Shown: piece by piece, positions 24,403 through 33,514 of the stretch
Position numbering within the stretch: position 1 is the stretch's first letter
Layout of the letters: each line of letters opens with the position of its first letter
Source: Microbacterium sp. 1S1
Lineage (GTDB): Bacteria > Actinomycetota > Actinomycetes > Actinomycetales > Microbacteriaceae
Length of the DNA: 64,000 nucleotides
Assembly (NCBI RefSeq): GCF_008271365.1
Contig: NZ_CP043430.1
Span: 1,178,001-1,242,000 of the forward strand
Direction of reading: 5' to 3'
Position numbers and translations under genes: made by a program
The notes under the pieces: generated by a model
What the model was told of the DNA's origin: nothing
The model's input: the letters and a program-made list of their open reading frames with translations, nothing else
The model's database searches: none

Positions 24403-27270
24403 ATGCCCCCAGCCCCCGGTGCCGCGATGGTCGGTCGTGACGCTGAGCTCGCCGAGATGCGCCGCCTGTTCGACGGCGTCCGGGCGGGCGCGCCCGCCGC
24501 GCTCCTCGTGGAGGGCGAGGCGGGCATCGGCAAGTCGCGGCTGGTGCGGGAGTTCGGCACCGAGATCGCGAAGGCGGCGGACGTCCACGTCGGTTGGTGC
24601 CTCGACCTCGGCACCTCGCGCGCCCCGTTCGGGCCCCTCGCCGGCATCCTCCGCTCGATCGTGGAGCGGCTGGGGGTGGAGCGCGTGCGCGAGGCGGTCG
24701 GCGTGGGTGCCGAGGCGCTCGGCATGCTGCTGCCCGAGCTCGTCGAGACTCCCGCCGCCCGCGACCGCACAAGTCCCGAGCGCCTGCGCGACGCGATCGC
24801 CTCGCTCATCGAGGCAGCCACGGAGCTGGCGCCGCAGGTCATCCTCGTCGAGGACCTGCACTGGGCCGACGACTCCACGCTCGCGATCCTGTCCTTCCTG
24901 CTCCGCACGCTGGACCACGGACGGCTCCTGCTGCTCATCACGTGCCGCACCGACGACGTGCGCCGGGGCGACGCGGTGAGCCGGTTCATCGGCGAGGCCA
25001 CCCGGGCGCGGCTGCTCGAACGGATGACCGTGCCGCGCCTCGACGACCACGCGGTCGGCGAGCTCGTCGCGCAGCTCACGGGACGCATGCCGACCGCGAC
25101 CGCGTTGGAGCGGCTGCAGGTCCGCGCGGAGGGGGTGCCCTTCTTCGTCGAGGAGATCGCCGGGTGCGCGCAGGGTCCGTTGCCGGAGAGCCTGCGCGAC
25201 CTCCTGCTCGCCCGCTTCGACCGTCTCGGCGACGATGCGAGGCGCGTGGTGCAGATCCTGTCCGGCGCCGAACGGCCGCTCACGGATCCGCTGCTCCTGC
25301 GCCTCGCCGAGCTTCCCGAGGACCGGGTCGACGACGCCGTGCGCGAGGCGGTGCGGAGCGGCATCATCGTCGTCGGCGACGACGACTACCGGTTCCGGCA
25401 CGCCCTGCTGCGCGAGGCGGTGCACGACGACCTGCTGCCGGGGGAGCGCGCGCGGCTGCACCGCGCGTACGCCGAGGCGCTGGAGGAGGGCGGCGGCGAC
25501 GACGCGGCGGCGCTGGCGTACCACTGGCAGCTCGCGCAGGACGACCGCCGGGCCATCACGTCCGCCGCCGACGCCATGCGGCACGCGAAAGCCCAGTACG
25601 CCTTCGCCAGCGCGGCACGGTTCGGCGAGCTCGTTCTCGAACTCTGGCCGCTCGTGCCGGACGCGGCGGAGGCGACGGGGTTCGCCCGCCTGGAGCTCCT
25701 GCATGTGCTCGGGTCGGTCCTGCGCAATGCCGGTGATGGCGAGCGCGCGCTCGCCGTCGCGAACCTCGCGCTGAGCGAGGCCGACCCGGCGACGGTCGAT
25801 CCACGGTTGCATGCCCGGCTGCTGCGCAACAAGGCGCTGTACCTCGTCAACCTGGGGCGTCTCGGGGCCATCCCGCTGCTGCAGGAGGCGCTCGTGCTCG
25901 CGGAGCGTGTCGACGACGACGTGTTCCGCGCAGAGCTGCTCAATCAGCTCGCGAGCCGCCGCATGATCGCGGGCGACCGGGAGGAGGCCATCCGACTCGC
26001 CGACGAGGCGGAGCGTCGGGCGGCGGGGGCCGCGACGACGGATCAGCTCTCGATCGCAGCGAACGTCCGCGGCGCCTCGCTGGCCCACCTCGGCCGGGTC
26101 GCGGAGGGCGTGCGCGAGTACGAACGCGCGCGCGACCTGGCCGCCGGATCGACGGCCGAGATGCGCTACCGCGTCAACTACTCCGACCTGCTGACGCTGC
26201 TGGGCCGCTACGGCGAGGCGGTCGCCGTCGCCGAAGAGGGTTTGCGTCGGGCACGAGAGCTCCGCGTCGAGCGCACCTCGGGCTCGATCATGGCGCAGAA
26301 CATGATTGTGCCTCTGCTCGAACTCGGGGAGATCGAGCAGGTCGAGGACATGCTGGCCCGTGACTTCCTGCAGGGCACGCTGCGGGTGTTCCGGATGTAC
26401 GTGAGCATGACGCGGGTGCGTGTCCTGGCCTGGCGCGGCCGGGCGGCGGAGGCCGCGGAGACCCTGCAGGAGTGGCTGCCAGCGTTCGAGGAGACGGGGG
26501 TCTCGGAGCGGCAGATCTGGTACGACCGCATCACGATGACGGTGGCCGTCGCCGAGAGCCAGGGCGACCTTCGCCGGGCGCTCGACGTGATCCTGGACAT
26601 GCTGCAGGACCCCGGCCCCGCTCTCCTGCATCAGAGACGGCTGCTCCTGGAGGCGGGGGCCTTCGTGTCCGAACTGCGGGCGGAAGGATCGCCCGTCGAT
26701 ACCGCGGTCGTGGCGATCCGGGCGGCCTGGGCCGTCCAGCCCCACGAGCTGCAGCACGACGCGTGGTCGGCGGTGCTCGACGCGCTCCTCGACCCGAGCG
26801 CCGCGGCGGTCGACGAGGCGCTGCTCCGTGCCGACGGGGGCGACGTGCCGGTGACCTTCCGGGTCGTGCTCCGTCTCGAGCGGGCCCGCCTCCACGTGGC
26901 GAGCGGAGAGCGCGCCGAGGCGGCGGACGTCCTGGCCACGGCCACCGCGATCGCGGACGGCCTCGGTCACGTCCCGCTGCAGCGGGCGCTCGCACGGTTC
27001 GGCGATGCGGCAGGGCTGCGACCGTCCGCTCCCCGGGAACGCGCGGAGACGGAGCAGCTGACGGCCAGGGAGCAACAGGTGCTCGCCCTCATCGCCGAGG
27101 GGCTGAGCAACCGGCAGATCGGGGAGCGCCTGTTCATCAGCGTGAAGACGGTCAGCGTGCACGTGTCGGCGGTGCTGCGGAAACTCGGTGTGAGCACGCG
27201 GACGGAGGCCGCGCTCGCCCATCGCGCGGCTGATGACGGGGCGTCCCGTCAGGCCGCCGTGATAGCGTGA
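24403..27270 (+). CDS. Large AAA-type LuxR-family transcriptional regulator
   Basis: The 955-residue regulator has an N-terminal STAND/AAA ATPase (Walker A GEAGIGKS at 38-45, Walker B VILVEDLHWAD near 150, VGRDAEL start), a long tetratricopeptide-like helical repeat middle (about 370-870) and a LuxR helix-turn-helix at the end (LTAREQQVLALIAEGLSNRQIGERL). Such LAL/MalT-type proteins switch on target genes when an inducer binds. The ATG at 24331 (overlapping the small gene by four bases) is an alternative start adding 24 residues; 24403 places the VGRDAEL motif at the usual distance. Targets are not evident. Confidence 0.88.
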   Translation: MPPAPGAAMVGRDAELAEMRRLFDGVRAGAPAALLVEGEAGIGKSRLVREFGTEIAKAADVHVGWCLDLGTSRAPFGPLAGILRSIVERLGVERVREAVGVGAEALGMLLPELVETPAARDRTSPERLRDAIASLIEAATELAPQVILVEDLHWADDSTLAILSFLLRTLDHGRLLLLITCRTDDVRRGDAVSRFIGEATRARLLERMTVPRLDDHAVGELVAQLTGRMPTATALERLQVRAEGVPFFVEEIAGCAQGPLPESLRDLLLARFDRLGDDARRVVQILSGAERPLTDPLLLRLAELPEDRVDDAVREAVRSGIIVVGDDDYRFRHALLREAVHDDLLPGERARLHRAYAEALEEGGGDDAAALAYHWQLAQDDRRAITSAADAMRHAKAQYAFASAARFGELVLELWPLVPDAAEATGFARLELLHVLGSVLRNAGDGERALAVANLALSEADPATVDPRLHARLLRNKALYLVNLGRLGAIPLLQEALVLAERVDDDVFRAELLNQLASRRMIAGDREEAIRLADEAERRAAGAATTDQLSIAANVRGASLAHLGRVAEGVREYERARDLAAGSTAEMRYRVNYSDLLTLLGRYGEAVAVAEEGLRRARELRVERTSGSIMAQNMIVPLLELGEIEQVEDMLARDFLQGTLRVFRMYVSMTRVRVLAWRGRAAEAAETLQEWLPAFEETGVSERQIWYDRITMTVAVAESQGDLRRALDVILDMLQDPGPALLHQRRLLLEAGAFVSELRAEGSPVDTAVVAIRAAWAVQPHELQHDAWSAVLDALLDPSAAAVDEALLRADGGDVPVTFRVVLRLERARLHVASGERAEAADVLATATAIADGLGHVPLQRALARFGDAAGLRPSAPRERAETEQLTAREQQVLALIAEGLSNRQIGERLFISVKTVSVHVSAVLRKLGVSTRTEAALAHRAADDGASRQAAVIA

Positions 27271-27345
27271 CCGAGCACGCGTGTCGGATCACCCGACGTG
27301 GTGCAGGTCGCGCGAGCGGCCGGTTCAACAGAAAGTAGAAAACAC

Positions 27346-27549
27346 ATGGCCACGGGCACTGTGAAATGGTTCAACGCGGAGAAGGGTTTCGGTTTCATCG
27401 CTCCTGATGACGGCACCGAAGACCTCTTCGCCCACTACTCGGCGATCGCCGGCTCCGGTTTCAAGGAGCTCCGCGAGAACCAGAAGGTCGAATTCGACGC
27501 TGAGCGTGGCCCCAAGGGCATGCAGGCGGCGAACATCCGCGCTCTCTGA
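27346..27549 (+). CDS. cspA: Cold-shock protein, CspA family
   Basis: The 67-residue single OB-fold RNA-binding protein has RNP1 (KGFGFIAP) and RNP2 (DLFAHYSAI) intact, beginning [15 protein letters not shown]. It should act as an RNA chaperone in the cytoplasm. Codon use is strongly biased and cleaner than in neighbours, as expected for a highly expressed gene. ATG 27346 is preceded by an A-rich leader (GAAAGTAGAAAACAC) with a weak GAAAG ribosome site. A strong terminator follows. Confidence 0.95.
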   Translation: MATGTVKWFNAEKGFGFIAPDDGTEDLFAHYSAIAGSGFKELRENQKVEFDAERGPKGMQAANIRAL

Positions 27550-27568
27550 GCGTGCGCTGACTTCCTGA

Positions 27569-27604
27569 AGCCGGCCGGATCCGTACGGATCCGGCCGGCT
27601 TTTC
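27569..27604 (+). terminator. Intrinsic terminator of the cold-shock gene
   Basis: A perfect 15-bp GC-rich stem (27569-27583 with 27586-27600) with a two-base loop is followed by TTTT. It lies 20 bases after the stop codon and is the best intrinsic terminator in the window. Confidence 0.9.
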
Positions 27605-27637
27605 GCATGCCGGGACCGCAGTGCTGCGAAACGGGAG

Positions 27638-27678
27638 TGAGGTTGCCCTTACCTCCGTGTTAGATTAGGCCAGGCTTA
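27638..27678 (+). promoter_or_regulatory. Two DtxR/IdeR-like iron boxes
   Basis: Two tandem sites resemble the DtxR consensus TTAGGTTAGCCTAACCTAA: TGAGGTTGCCCTTACCTCC at 27638-27656 (13 of 19 matches) and TTAGATTAGGCCAGGCTTA at 27660-27678 (about 12 of 19). They end about 60 bases before the first gene of the siderophore-uptake locus, over its likely promoter, so the locus should be repressed when iron is plentiful. Confidence 0.7.
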
Positions 27679-27736
27679 CCAAAGGCCAGACGCCTTCGCG
27701 TCGACACACCCCCGTCCCATCCCGAAGGGAACGCCT

Positions 27737-28762
27737 GTGCGCACCTCTCGACTCCTCGCCCTCGGCGCGGCCGCCGCGCTCGCCGTGACGCTGTCCGCCT
27801 GTTCGTCCTCCGCGCCGGAGTCGACCGCGACTGCCGGAGGCAACCCGGCCTCCGACGACGCGTTCCCCGTCACCATCGAGCACGCCTACGGCGAGACGAC
27901 CATCGACGAGAAGCCCGAGCGTGTGGCCACGGTCGCCTGGGCGAACCACGAGGTGCCCCTCGCCCTCGGCATCGTGCCGGTCGGCATGAGCAAGGCGACG
28001 TGGGGAGACGACGACGGCAACGGCATCCTGCCCTGGGTCGAGGAGAAGCTCGACGAGCTCGGCGGCGAGACCCCGGTGCTCTTCGACGAGACCGACGGCA
28101 TCGACTACGAGGCTGTGGCCGACACCGAGCCCGATGTCATCCTCGCCGCCTACTCCGGCCTCACGCAGGAGGAGTACGACACGCTCTCCAAGATCGCCCC
28201 GGTCGTCGCCTACCCCGGCGTCGCGTGGGGAACGTCCGTGGACGACATGGTGGAGATGAACGCGAAGGCCCTGGGGCTCGAGGACGAGGGCGAGGCCCTG
28301 ATCGAGGACCTGCACACCGATGCCGACGCCGCTCTGGAGAAGAACAGCGCCCTGAAGGACAAGAAGGTGCTCTTCGCGTACTTCGACCTGAGCGACCTGA
28401 GCCAGATCGGGTACTACACCGCGGCCGACACGCGCCCCGGCTACCTGCACGGCCTGGGCCTGCCGCTCCCCGCGATCGTGGAGGAGAACAAGGACAGCGA
28501 TCAGTTCTACCTCGAGGTGAGCGCCGAGGAGGCGCAGAAGTTCGACGACGTCGACGTGCTCGTCACCTATGGCGACGACTCCACCCTCGCCACGCTGCAG
28601 GCCGACCCGCTGCTGTCGAAGATCCCCGCCATCGCGGAGGGCCGCGTCGCGATCCTGCCCGATGCCACGCCCATCGCCGCATCCGCGAACCCGTCGGCGC
28701 TGTCGATCCCGTGGGGTCTCGACGACTACCTGGCCATCCTCGCCGCCCCGCTCGCGAAGTAA
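27737..28762 (+). CDS. Iron-siderophore ABC transporter substrate-binding lipoprotein 1
   Basis: The 341-residue FecB/FepB-type (cluster A-2, PF01497) protein has signal peptide and lipobox LSAC (Cys22), so it is anchored outside the membrane. It contains the typical first half (VTIEHAYGETTIDEKPERVATVAWAN), the helical backbone (DYEAVADTEPDVILAAYSGL) and a second lobe. It would capture a ferric siderophore and pass it to the two permeases that follow. The start is GTG 27737 with GAAGGGA upstream. It is first in the iron operon, just after the DtxR-like boxes. Confidence 0.92.
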   Translation: MRTSRLLALGAAAALAVTLSACSSSAPESTATAGGNPASDDAFPVTIEHAYGETTIDEKPERVATVAWANHEVPLALGIVPVGMSKATWGDDDGNGILPWVEEKLDELGGETPVLFDETDGIDYEAVADTEPDVILAAYSGLTQEEYDTLSKIAPVVAYPGVAWGTSVDDMVEMNAKALGLEDEGEALIEDLHTDADAALEKNSALKDKKVLFAYFDLSDLSQIGYYTAADTRPGYLHGLGLPLPAIVEENKDSDQFYLEVSAEEAQKFDDVDVLVTYGDDSTLATLQADPLLSKIPAIAEGRVAILPDATPIAASANPSALSIPWGLDDYLAILAAPLAK

Positions 28763-28794
28763 CCCCCGCATCCGCCCCCCAGCGGAGAGTCGTC

Positions 28795-29838
28795 GTGATC
28801 TCAGCACCCGCCCTCGTTCCGGACGCCGCCACCCTGCGGCGCCCGGCGCTGGTGCGCACCCTCTGGCTGCTCGCCGGCCTCGGGGTGGTCCTGGTGCTCG
28901 TCGTGCTCTCGGTCTCGTTCGGGGTGCGGGCCGTCACGATCGACGACATCGTCGCGGCGCTCTCCGGCCAGTCGGACACGATCGAGCAGGCCGCGGTCGT
29001 CAAGCGCATCCCTCGCACGGTGCTCGCGCTCCTCGTGGGGGCGGCGCTGGCGCTGGCCGGAGCCACCATGCAGGCCGTCACCAGGAACCCCGTCGGCGAC
29101 CCCGGCATCCTGGGCGTCTCGAACGGCGCCTCCTTCGCGGTCGTGCTCGGAATCGCGTTCTTCGGCCTGAGTAACCCCTACGGGCAGATGGCCTTCGCGA
29201 TCGCCGGGGCCGCGGCGGCCGCCGTGTTCGTCTACACGGTCGGATCGCTCGGCCGTGGCGGGGCCACGCCGCTCAAGCTGGCCCTCGCGGGGGCGGCGAC
29301 CTCCGCCGCGTTCGCCTCGCTCATCAGCGCCGTCATGCTGCCGCGGGTCGACCTGCTGCAGACGTTCCAGTCGTGGCAGATCGGCGGCGTCGGCGGGGCG
29401 GAGTGGCCGCGCATCGCGCTCACGGCTCCCGTCCTCGCGGCCGGTGCCCTCATCTGCTTCGTGTGCGCGCGGGGTATGAACTCCCTCGCGCTCGGCGACG
29501 ACATGGCCACGGGGCTCGGTGAGCACGTGCTCCGGACCCGGATGCTGTCCGCGCTCGGCGCCGTGATCCTGACCGGCGCGGCGACGGCGATCGCCGGGCC
29601 GATCGGATTCGTCGGGCTGATCGTCCCCCACATGTGCCGGCTGCTCGTGGGAACCGACCACCGGTGGCTGCTGCCGTTCTCGGCCCTGGCCGGCGCCGCG
29701 CTGCTCACCGCCAGCGACATCGTCGGGCGCGTGATCTCGCCGTCGTCGGAGGAGATCCAGGTGGGCATCATCACCGCGATCATCGGGGCGCCGTTCTTCA
29801 TCTGGATCGTCCGCCGACAGAAGGTGCGGGAGCTGTGA
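28795..29838 (+). CDS. FecCD-family siderophore permease 1A
   Basis: The 347-residue integral membrane protein has about 10 helices and the FecCD/BtuC signatures: TVLALLVGAALALAGATMQAVTRNPVGDPGILGVSNGA region, LALGDDMATGLG, and GPIGFVGLIVPHMCRLLVG (coupling to the ATPase). It starts at GTG 28795 with GGAGAG upstream and overlaps the next permease by four bases. With its partner and FecE-like ATPase it forms the first importer. Confidence 0.9.
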   Translation: MISAPALVPDAATLRRPALVRTLWLLAGLGVVLVLVVLSVSFGVRAVTIDDIVAALSGQSDTIEQAAVVKRIPRTVLALLVGAALALAGATMQAVTRNPVGDPGILGVSNGASFAVVLGIAFFGLSNPYGQMAFAIAGAAAAAVFVYTVGSLGRGGATPLKLALAGAATSAAFASLISAVMLPRVDLLQTFQSWQIGGVGGAEWPRIALTAPVLAAGALICFVCARGMNSLALGDDMATGLGEHVLRTRMLSALGAVILTGAATAIAGPIGFVGLIVPHMCRLLVGTDHRWLLPFSALAGAALLTASDIVGRVISPSSEEIQVGIITAIIGAPFFIWIVRRQKVREL

Positions 29839-30908
29839 GCACGACAGAGCACACCCTCGTCCGCGTCGACGAGTCCGCCGCCGCCCGCACCGCGCGCGTC
29901 ATCGCCGGGCGTCGGGCACGCCATCGCCGTCATGCGGTGGTCACCGTCGCCCTCGCGGCCGTCGTCCTCGTGCTGTTCGTCGTCGCGCTCATGGTCGGCA
30001 ACACGTTCTACCCCCTGGACGAGGTGATCCGCGTGGTGTGGGGGGAGACCGTGCCCGGCGCCTCGTTCACGGTCGGCGACCTGCGCCTGCCCCGCGCGGT
30101 CCTCGCGGTCCTCAGCGGTCTCGCCTTCGGCATGGCGGGGGTCACCTTCCAGACCATGCTGCGCAATCCCCTCGCCTCGCCCGACATCATCGGTATCTCG
30201 AACGGCGCCGGAGCCGCTGCGGTCTTCGGGATCGTCGTCCTCTCGCTCAACGGCCCCGCGGTCTCGCTGCTCGCGCTCGTCGGCGCCCTCGTGACGGCAC
30301 TGGCGATCTACCTCCTCGCCATCAAGGGCGGATTCGCCGGCACCCGCCTGATCCTCATCGGGATCGGCGTCGCCGCGATGCTGCAGAGCGTCATCTCCTA
30401 TCTGCTCTCCCGAGCCGCGAACTGGGACATCCAGACCGCGATGCAGTGGCTCACCGGCAGCCTCAACAACGCGTCGTGGGAGCGCGTGCTGCCGATGGCG
30501 ATCGCCGCCGCGATCCTCGTGCCGCTCCTGCTGTCGCAGGGCCGGGCGCTGGGGACGCTGCAGCTCGGTGACGACTCCGCCGCGGGCCTCGGCGTGCGGG
30601 TCACGGCCACGCGTCTGATCTTCATCCTCGGGGCCGTGGCGCTCCTCGCCTTCGCGACCGCCGCCACCGGACCGATCGCGTTCGTCGCCTTCATGGCCGG
30701 CCCCATCGCCGCGCGACTCACCGGCCCCGGAGCCACGCTGCTGCTGCCCAGCGGCCTCGTCGGCGCCGTCCTCGTGCTCGGCGGCGACCTCATCGCTCAG
30801 TTCGCCCTCGGTGCGCGCTACCCGGTCGGCGTCGTCACCGGCGTCGTCGGCGCGCCGTACCTCATCTACCTGCTCATCCGCACGAACCGCACCGGAGGCT
30901 CCCTGTGA
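29835..30908 (+). CDS. FecCD-family siderophore permease 1B
   Basis: The 357-residue partner of the preceding permease is in a GTGA overlap with it. A basic N-terminal cytoplasmic extension (RRARHRRHAVV) precedes about 10 helices with LRLPRAVLAVLSGLAFGMAG, MLRNPLASPDIIGISNG, LGDDSAAGLG and ATGPIAFVAFMAGPIAARL. In heterodimeric siderophore importers the two permeases form one channel. The end overlaps the ATPase by four bases. Confidence 0.9.
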   Translation: MSTTEHTLVRVDESAAARTARVIAGRRARHRRHAVVTVALAAVVLVLFVVALMVGNTFYPLDEVIRVVWGETVPGASFTVGDLRLPRAVLAVLSGLAFGMAGVTFQTMLRNPLASPDIIGISNGAGAAAVFGIVVLSLNGPAVSLLALVGALVTALAIYLLAIKGGFAGTRLILIGIGVAAMLQSVISYLLSRAANWDIQTAMQWLTGSLNNASWERVLPMAIAAAILVPLLLSQGRALGTLQLGDDSAAGLGVRVTATRLIFILGAVALLAFATAATGPIAFVAFMAGPIAARLTGPGATLLLPSGLVGAVLVLGGDLIAQFALGARYPVGVVTGVVGAPYLIYLLIRTNRTGGSL

Positions 30909-31705
30909 CCGCCGCCCACCGCCTGTCCGCCGAGGGGGTCACCCTCTCCTACGGCGACCGCACCGTGGTCGAGGGCCTCGACCTGCAGCTCGCCCCCGGG
31001 AAGATCACGACCATCGTCGGGGCGAACGGCTGCGGCAAGTCCACGCTGCTGCGCTCCCTCGCCCGCCTGCTGTCCCCGGTGGACGGCGAGGTCGTCCTCG
31101 ACGGGAAGTCCATCCACGCCCGTCCGACGAAGGAGGTCGCGCGCGTCCTCGGTCTGCTGCCGCAGTCACCCGTGGCTCCCGAGGGCATCGCCGTCGCCGA
31201 CCTCGTCGGCCGCGGCCGTCACCCCCACCAGCGCGCGCTGTCGCGATGGAGCGCGCACGACTACGAGGTCGTCGCCGACGCGCTGGACGCCACCGGCATC
31301 AGCGACCTCGCCGACCGCAGCGTCGACGAACTCTCCGGCGGGCAGCGGCAGCGCGTCTGGATCGCCATGGCCCTCGCCCAGGAGACCGACATCCTGCTGC
31401 TGGACGAACCCACGACCTTCCTCGACGTCGCCCACCAGGTCGAGGTGCTCGACCTGCTCACCGACCTGAGCGTCGCCCGCGGCACCACGATCGTCATGGT
31501 GCTGCACGACCTCAACCTCGCCGCGCGCTACGCGGACGAACTCGTCGCCATGAAGGACGGCCGCGTGCACGCGATCGGCGCCCCCCAGGACGTCGTCACC
31601 GCCGAGCTCGTGCAGGAGGTCTTCGGCCTCCCCAACCAGATCACCATCGACCCGGTCTCCGGCAAGCCGATGGTCACCCCCATCGGAAGGCATCATGTCC
31701 GCTGA
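30905..31705 (+). CDS. Siderophore ABC transporter ATPase 1 (FecE-type)
   Basis: The 266-residue ATPase has Walker A GANGCGKST (39-47), signature LSGGQRQRVW, Walker B ILLLDEPTTFLD and switch His in MVLHDLNLAARYAD. It powers the preceding permease pair. Start GTG 30905 is chosen by the four-base overlap. Its 3' end overlaps the siderophore-interacting protein gene by 11 bp. Confidence 0.93.
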   Translation: MTAAHRLSAEGVTLSYGDRTVVEGLDLQLAPGKITTIVGANGCGKSTLLRSLARLLSPVDGEVVLDGKSIHARPTKEVARVLGLLPQSPVAPEGIAVADLVGRGRHPHQRALSRWSAHDYEVVADALDATGISDLADRSVDELSGGQRQRVWIAMALAQETDILLLDEPTTFLDVAHQVEVLDLLTDLSVARGTTIVMVLHDLNLAARYADELVAMKDGRVHAIGAPQDVVTAELVQEVFGLPNQITIDPVSGKPMVTPIGRHHVR

Positions 31706-32648
31706 GTCCACCACGACCGAGCGCCCCACCTACATCCTCACCCGCGCGGAGGTGCGGGCCGTCGACCGCGTCTCCCCGTCGTTCGTGCGCGTGACCCTCG
31801 GCGGCGAGGAGCTGGGCGAGCTGGGGACGCCCGGCGCCGTGTACGACAGCCGCGTCAAGCTCGTCTTCCCGCCGGCGTCCGGCGTGCTCGCGGAGATCGA
31901 CCGCTCGACGCACGACTGGTGGGGCTCGTACCTCGCCGTCCCGGAGGAGGAGCGCGGTTCGATGCGCACCTACTCCGTCCGGGATTTGCGAGTCGCCGAC
32001 GACGGCAGCACCGAGGTCGACATCGACTTCGTGCTGCATCTGGAGCCCGGCCTCACCGGTCCGGCATCGCGCTGGGCGAGCACCGCGGCGGCGGGACAAG
32101 AGCTGTGGCTGGTCGGTCCGCGGCGGGGCGTCGTCGCACACGGCGGGGCGGAGTACGCGCCGGGGGCGGCCACCTCGGTGATCCTCGTCGGGGATGAGAC
32201 GGCGGCCCCGGCCATCGCCCGCATCCTGGAGGACGCCCCGCGCGACCTCCGCGGCACGGCGTTCATCGAGGTGCCGTCGCCCGCCGACGTGCTCGCCATC
32301 GACGTGCCGGCCGGGGTGGACGTGCACTGGCTGCCGCGCGATGCCGGAGAGCCGCACGGGCTCCGCCTCATCCCGGCGGTGCTCGAGCACCTGGGCGACG
32401 ACGACGCCGGGGACGAGATCCGCGTCACCGACATCGAGGGCGAAGACCTGCTCTGGGAGACGCCCGAGTACTCGAGCCTGGGGGAGGAGATCGCGTCCGA
32501 CGACGCCGCCGGCCGCTACTTCTGGATCGCGGGCGAAAGCGGCGTCGTGACCACGCTCCGGCGGCACCTCGTGAAGGACCTCGGGATCGACCGCGCGCAG
32601 GTCGCGTTCATGGGCTACTGGCGCCGCGGCGTCGCGATGCGAGGCTGA
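31695..32648 (+). CDS. Siderophore-interacting protein (ferric-siderophore reductase)
   Basis: The 317-residue flavoprotein of the SIP family (ViuB/YqjH-like) releases iron from the imported siderophore by reduction in the cytoplasm. FAD-binding motif RTYSVRD is at 91-97, the nicotinamide-side motif VILVGDETAAPAIARIL near residue 160, and the family end (FWIAGESGVVTTLRRHLVKDLG then GYWRRG). It sits between two full importers and probably serves both. A one-base gap leads into the second ATPase. Confidence 0.92.
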   Translation: MSAESTTTERPTYILTRAEVRAVDRVSPSFVRVTLGGEELGELGTPGAVYDSRVKLVFPPASGVLAEIDRSTHDWWGSYLAVPEEERGSMRTYSVRDLRVADDGSTEVDIDFVLHLEPGLTGPASRWASTAAAGQELWLVGPRRGVVAHGGAEYAPGAATSVILVGDETAAPAIARILEDAPRDLRGTAFIEVPSPADVLAIDVPAGVDVHWLPRDAGEPHGLRLIPAVLEHLGDDDAGDEIRVTDIEGEDLLWETPEYSSLGEEIASDDAAGRYFWIAGESGVVTTLRRHLVKDLGIDRAQVAFMGYWRRGVAMRG

Positions 32649-32649
32649 G

Positions 32650-33489
32650 ATGACCGACACCGACGGACGCCACGCACTGGAGGGCGAGTCCCTCGCCCTC
32701 GGCTACGGACGCACCCGCGTCGTGCACGATGTCTCGCTGCGCCTCGCCCCGGGCCGGGTCACCGCACTGATCGGCCCGAACGGCAGCGGCAAGTCCACCG
32801 TCCTCCGTGCCCTCGCGCGGCTGCACCGCATCGACGGGGGAACCGTGCGCGTCGGCGGGGACGAACCGCGAGACGTCGCCGCTCTCTCCGCCAAGGAGTT
32901 CGCGAAGATCGTCGCCATGCTGTCGCAGTCCCGACCGCATCCGTCCGGGATCGAGGTCGCCGACGTGGTCGCGTACGGACGGCACCCGCACCGCGGACGC
33001 TTCTCCGGCGTGAGTGACGCCGACCGTGCCGCCGTGTCGCGCGCCCTCGCCCTCACCGGACTCTCCGCCATGGCAGGACGCCCCGTCGACCAGCTCTCCG
33101 GCGGGGAGCTGCAGCGCGTGTGGCTGGCGACGGCCCTCGCGCAGGACACCGAGGTGCTGCTGCTGGACGAGCCGACGAATCACCTCGACCTGCGTTATCA
33201 GGTCGAGACCCTCGACCTCGTCCGCGAGCTCGCGGACGACCACTCCACCGCGCTCGGGGTCGTCCTGCACGACCTCGACCACGCCGCCTCGGTCGCCGAC
33301 GACGTCGTGCTGATGCACCGCGGGCGCGTGCACGCGGCCGGGACGCCGGAGACGGTGCTCACCGGCGAGAACCTGTCGCACGTGTACGGCCTGCGCATCG
33401 ACACCGCCCTCGACGCGGAGACCGGCCTGGTCCGGGTCCGTCCCCACGGCCGCCACCACGGCCGTCACCGCGCTCGCTCCGCATCCTGA
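32650..33489 (+). CDS. Siderophore ABC transporter ATPase 2
   Basis: The 279-residue FecE-type ATPase has Walker A IGPNGSGKST (41-50), signature LSGGELQRVW, Walker B VLLLDEPTNHLD and switch His in VVLHDLDHAASVAD. A His/Arg-rich tail (HGRHHGRHRARS) may bind metal or simply be a basic patch. It presumably pairs with the fused permease at 34543, since it precedes the second binding protein. The following gene begins after 25 bases with its own ribosome site (GAAGGAAC). Confidence 0.92.
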   Translation: MTDTDGRHALEGESLALGYGRTRVVHDVSLRLAPGRVTALIGPNGSGKSTVLRALARLHRIDGGTVRVGGDEPRDVAALSAKEFAKIVAMLSQSRPHPSGIEVADVVAYGRHPHRGRFSGVSDADRAAVSRALALTGLSAMAGRPVDQLSGGELQRVWLATALAQDTEVLLLDEPTNHLDLRYQVETLDLVRELADDHSTALGVVLHDLDHAASVADDVVLMHRGRVHAAGTPETVLTGENLSHVYGLRIDTALDAETGLVRVRPHGRHHGRHRARSAS

Positions 33490-33514
33490 CCCCCTCACCC
33501 CGAAGGAACCACCG